A stretch of 24,484 nt of DNA from Holdemanella sp. MSK.7.32. GTDB lineage: Bacteria; Bacillota_I; Bacilli_A; Erysipelotrichales; Erysipelotrichaceae. Location: assembly GCF_024460475.1 (NCBI RefSeq), contig NZ_JANFYN010000034.1, positions 1-24,484 of the forward strand, read 5' to 3'. The notes beneath the pieces were generated by a model. That model was not told where the DNA came from, did not search any database, and saw only the letters and a list, made by a program, of their open reading frames with translations. This document shows, piece after piece, positions 5,885 to 13,318 of this stretch. The translations under genes and the position numbers were made by a program. Each line of letters begins with the position of its first letter. Position 1 is the stretch's first letter.

Positions 5885-6964
5885 ATGGGATGCGATTTTA
5901 CGCTATATTTATACCGGATTACAACGTGGTTCCATTATGAAAGGCTGGATGAAAAAGGAAAATTTGAATTGATAGATAAACCAAAACCGATACTTCTTCA
6001 TGAAAGGGATGCGATTGTAAAAGTAACACTTGCGAGCATTTGCTCAAGTGATCTGCATATTAAACATGGAAGTGTTCCTCGTGCCGTGCCTGGTATTACT
6101 GTTGGTCATGAAATGGTTGGTATTGTAGAACAAGTTGGAAGTAAAGTGACTCATGTAAAGCCTGGCGATCGTGTAACGGTGAATGTAGAAACTTTTTGTG
6201 GAGAATGTTTTTTCTGCCAAAACGGCTATGTAAATAACTGTACGGATGATAATGGTGGATGGGCTCTTGGATGTCGTATTGATGGTGGACAAGCAGAATA
6301 TGTGCGTGTTCCTTTTGCAGATCAGGGATTGAATAAGATTCCTGAAAACGTTAGTGATCGACAGGCTTTATTTGTTGGGGATGTACTAGCTACAGGATAT
6401 TGGGCAACTCGTATTTCTGAAATCAAAGAAGACGATACTGTGTTGATTATTGGTGCAGGTCCTACAGGTATTTGTACTTTATTGTGTGTGATGCTTCAAA
6501 AGCCAAAAAGAATAATCATGTGTGAAAAAGATGAAAATCGCATTGAATTTATCCATGAGCATTATCCAGAAGTTTTAACAGTAACTCCAGAAGAGTGCAA
6601 AGACTTTGTACTAGAAAATAGTGATCATGGTGGAGCGGATGTTGTTCTTGAAGTTGCGGGTGTACCCTCTACTTTTCAGCTTGCATGGCAATGTGCAAGG
6701 CCGAATGCGATTGTGACAATCGTAGCTTTATATGATGAACCACAAATCTTGCCACTTCCAGACATGTATGGAAAAAACCTAACTTTCAAAACCGGCGGTG
6801 TTGATGGTTGTGATTGTGAAAAGACTTTACAATTAATTGCACAAGGTAAGATCAATACAGAGCCTTTGATCACACATACATATCCTCTTAGTAAAATTGC
6901 CCAAGGGTATGATTTATTTGAAAATAAAAGAGATGGTGTAATTAAAGTGGCAATAGAGTGCTGA
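5885..6964 (+). CDS. Zinc-dependent alcohol dehydrogenase, doubtful N-terminus
   Basis: A medium-chain NAD(P)-dependent dehydrogenase. Visible are the catalytic zinc ligands Cys53 (SICSSDLH) and His75-Glu76 (GHE), the four-cysteine structural zinc lobe (105, 108, 111, 119) and the Rossmann glycines GAGPTG (190-195). The core fits the family over its whole length of about 340 aa; the substrate is unknown. The first 15 residues (MGCDFTLYLYRITTW) do not look like a dehydrogenase start. CCGAGG (5877-5882) is only two bases from the ATG at 5885 but seven from an ATG at 5890 in another frame, which reads MRFYAIFIPDYN before stopping. A frameshift near 5925 may therefore have damaged the gene. It follows the HxlR gene by 86 bases; a terminator follows. 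Confidence 0.8.
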   Translation: MGCDFTLYLYRITTWFHYERLDEKGKFELIDKPKPILLHERDAIVKVTLASICSSDLHIKHGSVPRAVPGITVGHEMVGIVEQVGSKVTHVKPGDRVTVNVETFCGECFFCQNGYVNNCTDDNGGWALGCRIDGGQAEYVRVPFADQGLNKIPENVSDRQALFVGDVLATGYWATRISEIKEDDTVLIIGAGPTGICTLLCVMLQKPKRIIMCEKDENRIEFIHEHYPEVLTVTPEECKDFVLENSDHGGADVVLEVAGVPSTFQLAWQCARPNAIVTIVALYDEPQILPLPDMYGKNLTFKTGGVDGCDCEKTLQLIAQGKINTEPLITHTYPLSKIAQGYDLFENKRDGVIKVAIEC

Positions 6965-6979
6965 TTTCAACTACAGAAA

Positions 6980-7030
6980 AAGGAATCCGATAATCATGTA
7001 TTTCAACATGGTTTCAGGATTTCTTTTTTT
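6980..7030 (+). terminator. Terminator after the dehydrogenase
   Basis: AAGGAATCC (6980-6988) pairs with GGATTTCTT (7017-7025) with one G-U pair; seven T follow the C of the right arm. An inner CATG/CATG pair shortens the loop. Confidence 0.6.
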
Positions 7031-7104
7031 GACATTTTTTAGCTGAATTAACTAATATAATAAGACATGTTTGTGAAAATTTATACCATATATTACAATA
7101 ACAA

Positions 7105-7144
7105 TATTAATCGCTTGCGAACGCAAGCAATTAATATGTATAAT
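7105..7144 (+). promoter_or_regulatory. Toxin-antitoxin promoter with 15-bp palindromic operator
   Basis: TATTAATCGCTTGCG (7105-7119) and CGCAAGCAATTAATA (7122-7136) form an inverted repeat with one mismatch around a two-base centre. The -10 TATAAT (7139-7144) follows directly, and the -35-like TTGCGA (7115-7120) lies inside the palindrome. Binding there would block RNA polymerase, as expected for an antitoxin-autoregulated operon. Confidence 0.65.
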
Positions 7145-7163
7145 AAAGAAAAGGAGTGATACT

Positions 7164-7469
7164 ATGGCAAATACAACTGCTGTTTATGCTAGAATAGATA
7201 CCAAACTTAAAGATAATGCCGAGAGCATTCTTTCTCAACTTGGAATTTCTCCATCCAGTGCAATTCAGATGCTTTATAGCCAAATCGTACTGAAAAAAGG
7301 TATCCCATTTGATTTGAAGCTTCCTTCTTCTGAACCATTAGCTGTTGGTGCAATGACAAAAAAACAGTTAGACAAAGAGCTTCAAAAGGGAGTTGATTCC
7401 ATCAATACTGGAAATGTGTATTCTGCAGATGAAGTAGATACAATACTCGCAAAAGAATTTGGAATATGA
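7164..7469 (+). CDS. RelB/DinJ family antitoxin
   Basis: A 101-aa antitoxin. Residues 1-55 form the ribbon-helix-helix DNA-binding part (VYARIDTKLKDNAESIL, SPSSAIQMLYSQIVLKK), and the C-terminal half, rich in Lys, Glu and Asp, should wrap the toxin. AAGGAGTG (7152-7159) is well spaced before the ATG. The stop codon overlaps the toxin start (ATGA at 7466-7469), typical of translational coupling in type II modules. It is a distant paralogue of the orphan antitoxin at 3792. The palindrome over its promoter is the likely binding site of the antitoxin or of the complex. Confidence 0.9.
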   Translation: MANTTAVYARIDTKLKDNAESILSQLGISPSSAIQMLYSQIVLKKGIPFDLKLPSSEPLAVGAMTKKQLDKELQKGVDSINTGNVYSADEVDTILAKEFGI

Positions 7470-7795
7470 TGAATAACTATAAAGTCAGCTATTCTGGAGA
7501 GGCACTTTCCGATTTACGTGAAATTTATTCTTATATTGCGTATGAACTTCTTGTTCCTAAAACTGCTGCCGCTCAAATAAAGCGTATTCGAGAAAAAATC
7601 CGTTCATTAGATTTTATGCCAGCTTGTCATGAGCTAGTTGAATGGGAGCCTTGGCAATCAATGAATATGCTTCAGCTGCCTATAGATAATTATATTGCAT
7701 ATTATCTTGTTGATGACAAGACAAAGATGGTTATAATAACTCGAATATTCTATGGCGGCCGTGACATTAAAGGAATTATTAATTCAAATATATAA
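7466..7795 (+). CDS. RelE/ParE family toxin
   Basis: A 109-aa protein of the RelE/ParE superfamily: KVSYSGEALSDLREIYSYI opens with the family's first strand and helix, a basic helix AAAQIKRIREKIRSL follows, and the C-terminal RIFYGGRDIKGII is the usual final strand and helix. RelE-type members cleave mRNA at the ribosome, ParE-type ones inhibit gyrase; the sequence does not separate the two. It is coupled to the upstream antitoxin by a 4-base overlap (a second ATG at 7469 is also possible). A terminator follows within 40 bases, so the module is a self-contained two-gene operon. It looks intact. Confidence 0.88.
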   Translation: MMNNYKVSYSGEALSDLREIYSYIAYELLVPKTAAAQIKRIREKIRSLDFMPACHELVEWEPWQSMNMLQLPIDNYIAYYLVDDKTKMVIITRIFYGGRDIKGIINSNI

Positions 7796-7799
7796 ACAG

Positions 7800-7831
7800 A
7801 AATGGAACTTTTAACTAGGAGTTCCATTTTT
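7800..7831 (+). terminator. Terminator of the toxin-antitoxin operon
   Basis: AATGGAACT (7801-7809) and AGTTCCATT (7820-7828) form a perfect 9-bp stem followed by TTT. Confidence 0.7.
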
Positions 7832-7897
7832 AGTGTGTATTAAGATAGGTTTATTTGATAAAATAAAGACACAATGAATTACTAGGAGACAATTACG

Positions 7898-8752
7898 ATG
7901 AATAAACAATATAATTATACAAATATCATAAAGGAAACTTTAATCTTAACTGTTGCGGTTGGAATTATTGGGGCAGCCGTCTATTTTTTTCTTGTGCCCA
8001 GTCATACTTCAGTAAGTAGTATTTCTGGATTGGGTATTATACTATCTAATTTTATACCTCTACCATTATCAGTCATCACCATGATTTTAAATGTCGTTTT
8101 ATTGATTATTGGCTTTCTAACTTGTGGCAAAGAATTTGGTGTAAAAACAGTCTATACAAGCATCATGCTTCCTGTTTTTCTTGCATTATTTGAGATCCTG
8201 TTTCCGAATTTTGTATCTTTCACAAACAGCCAGGAACTAGATGTCTTGTGTTACATACTCGTTGTAAGTGTAGGATTGAGCATTTTATTCAATCGAAATG
8301 CTTCATCAGGTGGTCTTGATATTGTCGCAAAAATTATGAATAAATATCTGCATATGGAACTAGGAAAAGCGATGTCCTTATCGGGTATGTGTGTGGCCTT
8401 ATCCGCAGCTCTTGTTTATGATAAGAAAACAGTTGTATTAAGTATTTTGGGCACTTATTTTAATGGCATTGTTCTCGATCATTTTATCTTTGATCATAAT
8501 ATTAAACGAAGAGTGTGTATTATTACTCCAAAAAAAAAAGAGCTTCGTGAATTTATCATCCATGAACTACATAGTGGGGCAACGGTATATGAAGCATATG
8601 GTGCATACAATATGGAAAAGCGTAATGAAATCATCACAATCGTGGATAAAGCGGAATATCAAAAGTTGATGAAATTCATTAATACACTCGATCCAAAAGC
8701 ATTTATCACTGTATATAATGTATCGGATATGCGATATCAACCAAAGATTTGA
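7898..8752 (+). CDS. YitT family membrane protein (DUF161/DUF2179)
   Basis: A 284-aa integral membrane protein. Five to six hydrophobic segments lie between about residues 12 and 200, with the conserved NASSGGLDIVAKIMNKY motif in the middle, which is characteristic of the YitT family. The C-terminal ~80 residues (from RRVCIITPKKKELREFIIHEL) form the soluble DUF2179 domain with ITIVDKAEYQKLMKFI. The family is widespread in Firmicutes, and the biochemical role is not known. AGGAG (7884-7888) precedes the ATG. It is monocistronic, with terminators on both sides. Confidence 0.88.
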   Translation: MNKQYNYTNIIKETLILTVAVGIIGAAVYFFLVPSHTSVSSISGLGIILSNFIPLPLSVITMILNVVLLIIGFLTCGKEFGVKTVYTSIMLPVFLALFEILFPNFVSFTNSQELDVLCYILVVSVGLSILFNRNASSGGLDIVAKIMNKYLHMELGKAMSLSGMCVALSAALVYDKKTVVLSILGTYFNGIVLDHFIFDHNIKRRVCIITPKKKELREFIIHELHSGATVYEAYGAYNMEKRNEIITIVDKAEYQKLMKFINTLDPKAFITVYNVSDMRYQPKI

Positions 8753-8754
8753 GT

Positions 8755-8777
8755 AAGGCAAGACCTTGCTTTTTTTT
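8755..8777 (+). terminator. Terminator after yitT-like gene
   Basis: AAGGCAA and TTGCTTT pair around GACC with one G-U pair, and T continues to 8777. Confidence 0.7.
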
Positions 8778-8855
8778 CCTTTTAAATGACCTATTTTGAC
8801 AATACATTTGATTCTAAATGACTAAATGATTAATATGAAGATAAGGAGATAGGGT

Positions 8856-9020
8856 ATGGATAAAAGGGTATTTGGAAATTGTGTAATCACAGTTTTAATT
8901 TGGCTGTGTAATCGCTTGGCTTATTATTACTTATCTAAAAATACAAGTCTAATTGTGAGTGGCATTAGCCTAATTATTGGCTGCTTAATAATGTGGAGGT
9001 TCAACCATGAATATCGATGA
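8856..9020 (+). CDS. Small membrane protein (54 aa), unknown
   Basis: A short ORF with an excellent ribosome binding site (AAGGAG at 8843-8848, seven bases before the ATG). The product MDKRVFGNCVITVLIWLCNR has two hydrophobic stretches, about residues 8-26 and 31-47, separated by a short polar turn, and ends in a basic tail. It overlaps the next gene by 14 bases in another frame, which suggests translational coupling. No homologue is recognised. The overlap and strong ribosome binding site make it likely real. Confidence 0.6.
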   Translation: MDKRVFGNCVITVLIWLCNRLAYYYLSKNTSLIVSGISLIIGCLIMWRFNHEYR

Positions 9021-9359
9021 ATACATAAGGTTTGAAGTTTTGAATAAACAATTTACCATTCCACCCGATACATATTCTTATAGTGATGTAGTTCGTGTTT
9101 CTGTCTTAAATGAAAAGGCTAAGTATAAAGAAAAGGGTATTCCATTTACGGCTATACTTCCTTCAGGACCATTACCATCTGGGATTCTACAAGATCCATA
9201 TCTATTTGTTGGAGTAAAGGTTGTATAAAAGATGAAACTATTTTGGCCATATATGTTTCTAAAGAAAAGACGATGGTCAATACGAATCAATATATTAAAG
9301 ATCGCAAGGTTGCAGAAATGATAAAAGAGGTGATGAAAAAGAAGCTGAATCGATTTTAA
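9007..9359 (+). pseudogene. Frameshifted gene of unknown function
   Basis: The first frame runs from ATG 9007 (GGAGG at 8995-8999) to a stop at 9226-9228 and gives 73 aa (IPFTAILPSGPLPSGILQ, then DPYLFVGVKVV). At the same point the -1 frame opens and continues from about 9222 to 9359 with a well-formed sequence (DETILAIYVSKEKTMVNTNQ, then basic helices VAEMIKEVMKKKLNRF). Adding one base near 9220 joins both into a single protein of about 117 aa. No canonical slippery heptamer is present, so a single-base deletion is more likely than programmed frameshifting. Family not recognised. Confidence 0.6.
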
Positions 9360-9370
9360 GGGAAATAAAA

Positions 9371-9393
9371 AAAAGAATCGGTTAAGATTCTTT
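9371..9393 (-). terminator. Terminator of the EamA gene
   Basis: GATTCTTT (9386-9393) and AAAGAATC (9372-9379) pair. On the minus strand the hairpin runs into a long T tract (complement of 9367-9374). It overlaps the EamA stop codon. The plus-strand side has a weaker T-rich tail. Confidence 0.65.
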
Positions 9394-10266
9394 CTTCTTG
9401 TATTCAGATATAATTAATCCGGATAAAGTAAGTATGGTTCCAAGAACAATACATGGCGTAATCTTTTCATGTAGGATAATTACTGAAAAGATAATTGTGG
9501 CAATGGGGTTTAAATATACATATTGATTGGTTCTAACACTTCCTAATATGGAACAAGAATAGTTCCAAATCACAAAACATCCTGCACAAGCTACTACACC
9601 TAAGAAAAGTAGATTTAATAGATTGAGTGGGATTAGAATCTCATCCATGGATACATCAAATCCTAATATTGGAAGGCTGATTGTCATAAAGAAAAGTCCC
9701 CACGCAAAGATTCGTTTCGTATTTTGAATGGAAGTATGTCCTAATTCATTGACTTTCTTTAATACAACACTATAAATAGCCCACATGATGGCTGCCACAA
9801 TGGTAAGAATATCTCCTTTTGGAGATAGGTGCATTTGTTGGCCATTGAAGCTAATGAAGAAGATTCCAATAAAGGCTACAATAAATCCAATCGCAAAGTT
9901 GATCTTAAAGGGTTCATCTTTAAAACATAAATAAGCGAGTATCGAAGTAAAAAATGGAGCTATAGATATAATGACACCTACATTTGTGGCATAAGTGTAG
10001 ACTAGAGCTGTACTTTCTAAAAAGTAATAGAGGAAAACACCGGTTAATCCGCTAAGGATGTACCAAATTTCGTCTTTTCTATTTTCTAATTTTAATATTT
10101 TAGGACTTAAGATGCATAAGGCTAAAAAGCCAATCAAAAAGCGTATAAATAACAGTTCAATGGGTGTGAAACTATCTAAAAGAATCTTACTCGATACAAA
10201 GGTAGAACCCCAAATCATAATGCACACAAAGGCTAAAATATGTCCGATCATTGTTTTATTTTTCAT
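9382..10266 (-). CDS. EamA/DMT family transporter
   Basis: A drug/metabolite superfamily transporter of 294 aa with ten predicted membrane helices in two EamA repeats: the first from about residue 6 (GHILAFVCIMIWGSTFVSSK, with the typical W-G-S motif and a following basic/polar loop) to about 135, the second from about 150 (GDILTIVAAIMWAIYSVVLK) to 288. EamA proteins export metabolites or amino acids; the substrate is unknown. No Shine-Dalgarno precedes the ATG at 10266, while a perfect TATAAT lies eight bases upstream, so the mRNA may be leaderless. A terminator overlaps its stop codon. Confidence 0.88.
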   Translation of the reverse strand: MKNKTMIGHILAFVCIMIWGSTFVSSKILLDSFTPIELLFIRFLIGFLALCILSPKILKLENRKDEIWYILSGLTGVFLYYFLESTALVYTYATNVGVIISIAPFFTSILAYLCFKDEPFKINFAIGFIVAFIGIFFISFNGQQMHLSPKGDILTIVAAIMWAIYSVVLKKVNELGHTSIQNTKRIFAWGLFFMTISLPILGFDVSMDEILIPLNLLNLLFLGVVACAGCFVIWNYSCSILGSVRTNQYVYLNPIATIIFSVIILHEKITPCIVLGTILTLSGLIISEYKKKES

Positions 10267-10274
10267 GCCAAATA

Positions 10275-10304
10275 ATTATAACAAGAAAGTGAAGGGAAGT
10301 GTAA
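10275..10304 (-). promoter_or_regulatory. EamA promoter, predicting a leaderless mRNA
   Basis: On the minus strand, TTACAC (10299-10304), 18-base spacer, TATAAT (10275-10280). The expected start of transcription falls at about 10267-10269, at or next to the A of the ATG at 10266. Confidence 0.5.
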
Positions 10305-10308
10305 AAAA

Positions 10309-10509
10309 ATGAAGAAATTAGATCCTGTTGTCATTATTGTCGATGTGTTATTACTTATTGGATGTGGATGCATGTTCTTATATGGAAAGATGTCTGCTCA
10401 TTCATTGTTTATCGTTGGTCTTGTTTTGATTGCACTTTTAGTCATTTATCTTTATGTCACAAACTATAAAGATAATCATTATGGAGGAAGGTTCCACAAA
10501 GACTTCTAG
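10309..10509 (+). CDS. Small membrane protein (66 aa), unknown
   Basis: A 66-aa protein with two hydrophobic segments, about residues 6-25 (VVIIVDVLLLIGCGCMFLYG) and 31-51, and a hydrophilic C-terminal tail. AAGGGAAG (10291-10298) lies about ten bases before the ATG. Its ribosome binding site overlaps the promoter region of the divergent EamA gene. A short hairpin with four T follows, so it is probably a separate unit from the genes further down. Function unknown. Confidence 0.6.
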   Translation: MKKLDPVVIIVDVLLLIGCGCMFLYGKMSAHSLFIVGLVLIALLVIYLYVTNYKDNHYGGRFHKDF

Positions 10510-10529
10510 GCGGTAGAAATACCGCTTTT
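10510..10529 (+). terminator. Short terminator hairpin
   Basis: GCGGTA-GAAA-TACCGC followed by TTTT, immediately after the small membrane protein gene. Short, but GC-rich and with a stable tetraloop. Confidence 0.55.
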
Positions 10530-10533
10530 AGTG

Positions 10534-10542
10534 TGCTATAGT
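10534..10542 (+). promoter_or_regulatory. Extended -10 promoter of the hscC operon
   Basis: TG-C-TATAGT (10534-10542) is an extended -10 element about 20 bases before the ribosome binding site of the next gene. No good -35 is seen. Confidence 0.35.
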
Positions 10543-10563
10543 TGATTTAAAGAAGGTGATTTT

Positions 10564-10845
10564 ATGGGCGGATTGTGTGTATTACTATTGATGATGTTTT
10601 GCGTAGGATGGATCTTATGCGTCTTCTTTCTTTCAATGTTGATTCCACTTTTGATCATCTATAATGGAATTGTTGGCATTGTATGTTTTATTCTATATTT
10701 TGTATTACGCAAGAAATCTGTCTTTACCAAATATACAGAAGGCTATAAACATGTATTATCATCCATATTAAAATATGGTTTGATTGTATATGGAAGTATT
10801 TCACTTGTATTTAGTATCATTTTGGCTATTTTAAACTTTTGTTAG
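10564..10845 (+). CDS. Membrane protein of unknown function (93 aa)
   Basis: A strongly hydrophobic protein with three likely membrane segments: about residues 4-26, 27-48 and 68-91, the middle pair separated from the last by a basic loop (LRKKSVFTKYTEGYK). AAGGTGAT (10553-10560) precedes the ATG. The stop codon is eight bases before the Hsp70-type gene, so both are probably co-transcribed and this protein may act with the chaperone pair at the membrane (inference from position only). Family not recognised. Confidence 0.65.
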   Translation: MGGLCVLLLMMFCVGWILCVFFLSMLIPLLIIYNGIVGIVCFILYFVLRKKSVFTKYTEGYKHVLSSILKYGLIVYGSISLVFSIILAILNFC

Positions 10846-10853
10846 GAGAGAAT

Positions 10854-12593
10854 ATGACAATATTAGGCGTAGATTTAGGAACAACCAACAGTTTAGCGGT
10901 TGTCTATAAAGAAGGAAAACCCGTATTGATTCCTAATGCGTATGGTGAATATGTAACTCCAAGTGCTGTCAGTATCTTGGATGGTAAGATTGTTGTTGGA
11001 AAATTGGCCAAGGAAAGATTAATTACGCATCCAGAATGTAGTGCATCTTTGTTTAAGCGAAATATGGGTTCAGATGTTACTTATACATTAGATAAGAAAG
11101 AGTATGATTCAGCTACACTTTCTTCTTTTGTCGTGAAACAATTGATTGAAGATGCGCAAAATTATTTACATGAATCTATCGATGAAGTTGTGATCAGTGT
11201 TCCGGCTTATTTTAATGCCCGTCAAAGACAAGATACAAAACGTATTGGAGAATTATTAAATGTAAAAGTAGAAAGGTTGATCAACGAGCCAAGTGCTGCC
11301 GCAATCGCATGCCATATGGATGATGAATATGAAACATTCGTCGTATTTGACTTTGGTGGAGGAACATTAGATGTTTCGGTCGTTGACTGTTTTGAAAATG
11401 TGATTAGTATCAATGCGATTAGTGGAAACAATCATTTGGGTGGTACAGATTTTGATCGAGCTATGGCCGAATACTTTTGTTTAAAAAATGGGTTAAACTT
11501 TAATGTTTTGGATTTATCATTCCAACAAAGTATTATACGTGCTTGCGAACAAGCTAAAATCAAGTTGAGTAGACAAAGTGTGGTTGAAGTATCTTTAGTT
11601 CATTTAAATAAGAATTATAATTGTATATTTGATGAAAATGTATTATTTAATACTACACATTCTTTACTAGAATCTTGTAAGAACGTGATTGGTAAAGCCG
11701 TAAAAGACAGTGGATTCTCAGCTGGTGAACTTGATAGTTTAATTCTTGTAGGAGGATCAAGTCAAATGCCGGTACTTCAACATTATTTATCAGACGCTTT
11801 AAATATTCCTGTATTAAAAGAAGAACACATGGATTCTTTAGTTGCACTTGGACTTGGAAAATATATTGGTATTAAACAAAGGGATGAAAATATTAAAGAT
11901 GTAGTTGTGACGGATATTTGTCCTTTCTCACTAAGTACTTCTACGTATAATGAACAAAATCCAGACTTAGAATTATCAACCGTGCTTATTCCTAAGAATT
12001 CAGTTTTACCAACAAGTAAAAAGATGACTTTGCGTACAGTGCATAAAGGGCAAACCAAAGTCAATATTAGTGTGTTTCAAGGGCAGGCTATGTATGCGAA
12101 AGAAAATTTATTTCTAGGCCAAGCTTGTATTCATGTTCCTAGAAATATGCATGATTATGAATCGTTCGATTTAATCTATTCGTATGACATTAATTCCATG
12201 TTGTATGTAGAAGCCATTGTACATTCTACCAAGGAACATTATATTTTTAGAGTATCAAAAGGCGATGTGTTAGAAAAAGTAGATGCATCTATTCGTTTGG
12301 ATTCCATCAAAGAAGTGTCTTTAGCTTTATATCAAAATAATGAAGTGGATGCTCTGCTTGCTCGTATTGAAAGAATCTATCAAGAAGTGGATGAGGAAAC
12401 ACAAGATTATTTAATGCGTCTTCATGCAGAATTCACAAAAGATATGCAAACTTTGATCAACAATATCCAAAAAAGAAAACGTCTTATAAATCAAGTGTCT
12501 TCAATCTTAGATCAGATTGAAGCCTGCCAAGATGTAGATCAATTGGATATCTTTAATCAAGAAGAGGATGAAGAAGGAGAATATTTGGCATGA
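10854..12593 (+). CDS. hscC: HscC-type Hsp70 chaperone
   Basis: An ATP-dependent Hsp70 homologue, 579 aa, shorter than DnaK and near the size of E. coli HscC. The nucleotide-binding domain shows phosphate loop 1 (DLGTTNSLAV, residues 7-16), LINEPSAAA (142-150), phosphate loop 2 (DFGGGTLDVSV, 166-176), GGTDFDRAM (196-204) and the adenosine motif VGGSSQMP. The substrate-binding domain begins near VVTDICPFSLS, a phrase common in HscC-like proteins, and the C-terminus is a helical lid without the usual Gly-rich tail. AGGAG (10844-10848) fits the ATG at 10854; an earlier TTG at 10839 would lie before this site. The gene overlaps a J-domain gene by four bases (ATGA), matching the HscC/DjlB-DjlC pairing known from Enterobacteria. 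Confidence 0.88.
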   Translation: MTILGVDLGTTNSLAVVYKEGKPVLIPNAYGEYVTPSAVSILDGKIVVGKLAKERLITHPECSASLFKRNMGSDVTYTLDKKEYDSATLSSFVVKQLIEDAQNYLHESIDEVVISVPAYFNARQRQDTKRIGELLNVKVERLINEPSAAAIACHMDDEYETFVVFDFGGGTLDVSVVDCFENVISINAISGNNHLGGTDFDRAMAEYFCLKNGLNFNVLDLSFQQSIIRACEQAKIKLSRQSVVEVSLVHLNKNYNCIFDENVLFNTTHSLLESCKNVIGKAVKDSGFSAGELDSLILVGGSSQMPVLQHYLSDALNIPVLKEEHMDSLVALGLGKYIGIKQRDENIKDVVVTDICPFSLSTSTYNEQNPDLELSTVLIPKNSVLPTSKKMTLRTVHKGQTKVNISVFQGQAMYAKENLFLGQACIHVPRNMHDYESFDLIYSYDINSMLYVEAIVHSTKEHYIFRVSKGDVLEKVDASIRLDSIKEVSLALYQNNEVDALLARIERIYQEVDEETQDYLMRLHAEFTKDMQTLINNIQKRKRLINQVSSILDQIEACQDVDQLDIFNQEEDEEGEYLA

Positions 12594-13219
12594 ATGCGTG
12601 GGAAATATTAGGAATTGAGCCTACAAGTGATAAAAAAGAAATAAAAAGAGCGTATGCGAGACTTTTAAAACAGTATCATCCTGAAGATAATCCGGAAGAA
12701 TTCAAACAAATTCAGGCTGCTTATCAACAGTGCCTACATCCAGAGCAAGAAATAGAGTCTGTTTCATTTGAACAAAATAAACAGGATATTAAAACACAAC
12801 CCATTTCAACTAAAGAAGATACAATCATTCCTCCACCTATTCCTGAAGTAAAGACATTATTTGTTGAGAATGAAAAGGATATCGTTGTTTATCAAGATAT
12901 ATTAAATTCGATTGAAAAAAATTTGCCTAAAAAGATTGGGTCTAAAGAGATTGTACAAGTTTTTACAGATCCCAAAATCATGCCGTATTTAGAAGACGAA
13001 TTGTTCTGTAGAAAATTAGAAGACATCTTTTTATCTCGAAAATTAAAATACATTAAGAATTTTAGAGATCCTATTTATATGTATTTAGGAAAGTATGACA
13101 TGTCAAAGTTATCAAATGCGATGGATTATTCAAATGTCCCATTATATAAAAGGCCAGCCTTTGTAGCTTTTATTGTTATTAGTGTCATTCTTTTAGAGGT
13201 GATATTTGGCATTGTTTAA
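12590..13219 (+). CDS. J-domain co-chaperone, tail-anchored, HPE variant
   Basis: A 209-aa J-domain protein. Residues 1-48 form the J domain (NAWEILGIEPTSDKKEIKRA, then YARLLKQYHPEDNPEEF), with helices in the expected order, but the hallmark HPD is HPE at 30-32. A Pro/Thr/Glu-rich linker (about 50-95), an unrecognised helical region (95-185) and one C-terminal membrane helix (about 189-208) follow, so it is probably anchored with the J domain in the cytoplasm. E. coli DjlB and DjlC, the partners of HscC, are also predicted to have C-terminal anchors (family knowledge). Coupling to hscC by ATGA overlap supports a dedicated Hsp70/J pair. A terminator lies 58 bases downstream. Confidence 0.85.
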   Translation: MNAWEILGIEPTSDKKEIKRAYARLLKQYHPEDNPEEFKQIQAAYQQCLHPEQEIESVSFEQNKQDIKTQPISTKEDTIIPPPIPEVKTLFVENEKDIVVYQDILNSIEKNLPKKIGSKEIVQVFTDPKIMPYLEDELFCRKLEDIFLSRKLKYIKNFRDPIYMYLGKYDMSKLSNAMDYSNVPLYKRPAFVAFIVISVILLEVIFGIV

Positions 13220-13250
13220 CAATCGCAAGAAAAAAAGAATCTTCATTTCT

Positions 13251-13266
13251 ATATCATGTATGATAT
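13251..13266. repeat. Perfect 7+7 palindrome after the hscC operon
   Basis: ATATCAT-GT-ATGATAT, just upstream of the terminator at 13277. It could be an operator or the TATGAT of a weak promoter; nothing further supports either reading. Confidence 0.3.
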
Positions 13267-13276
13267 GATCAACTCT

Positions 13277-13299
13277 AAAAGGCTAGAAATAGCCTTTTT
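13277..13299 (+). terminator. Terminator of the hscC operon
   Basis: AAAAGGCTA (13277-13285), GAAA loop, TAGCCTTTT (13290-13298) and T. Confidence 0.75.
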
Positions 13300-13318
13300 A
13301 ATATGTTAATGTTTAGTT

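Noticed and set aside
5749..5940. 63-codon frame between the HxlR and dehydrogenase genes
   Set aside because: It starts inside the HxlR gene without a ribosome binding site; only its last part (from 5890) is of interest, as a possible original dehydrogenase start.
9215..9230. Programmed -1 frameshift site
   Set aside because: There is no X-XXY-YYZ heptamer and no following strong hairpin; a simple deletion is more likely.
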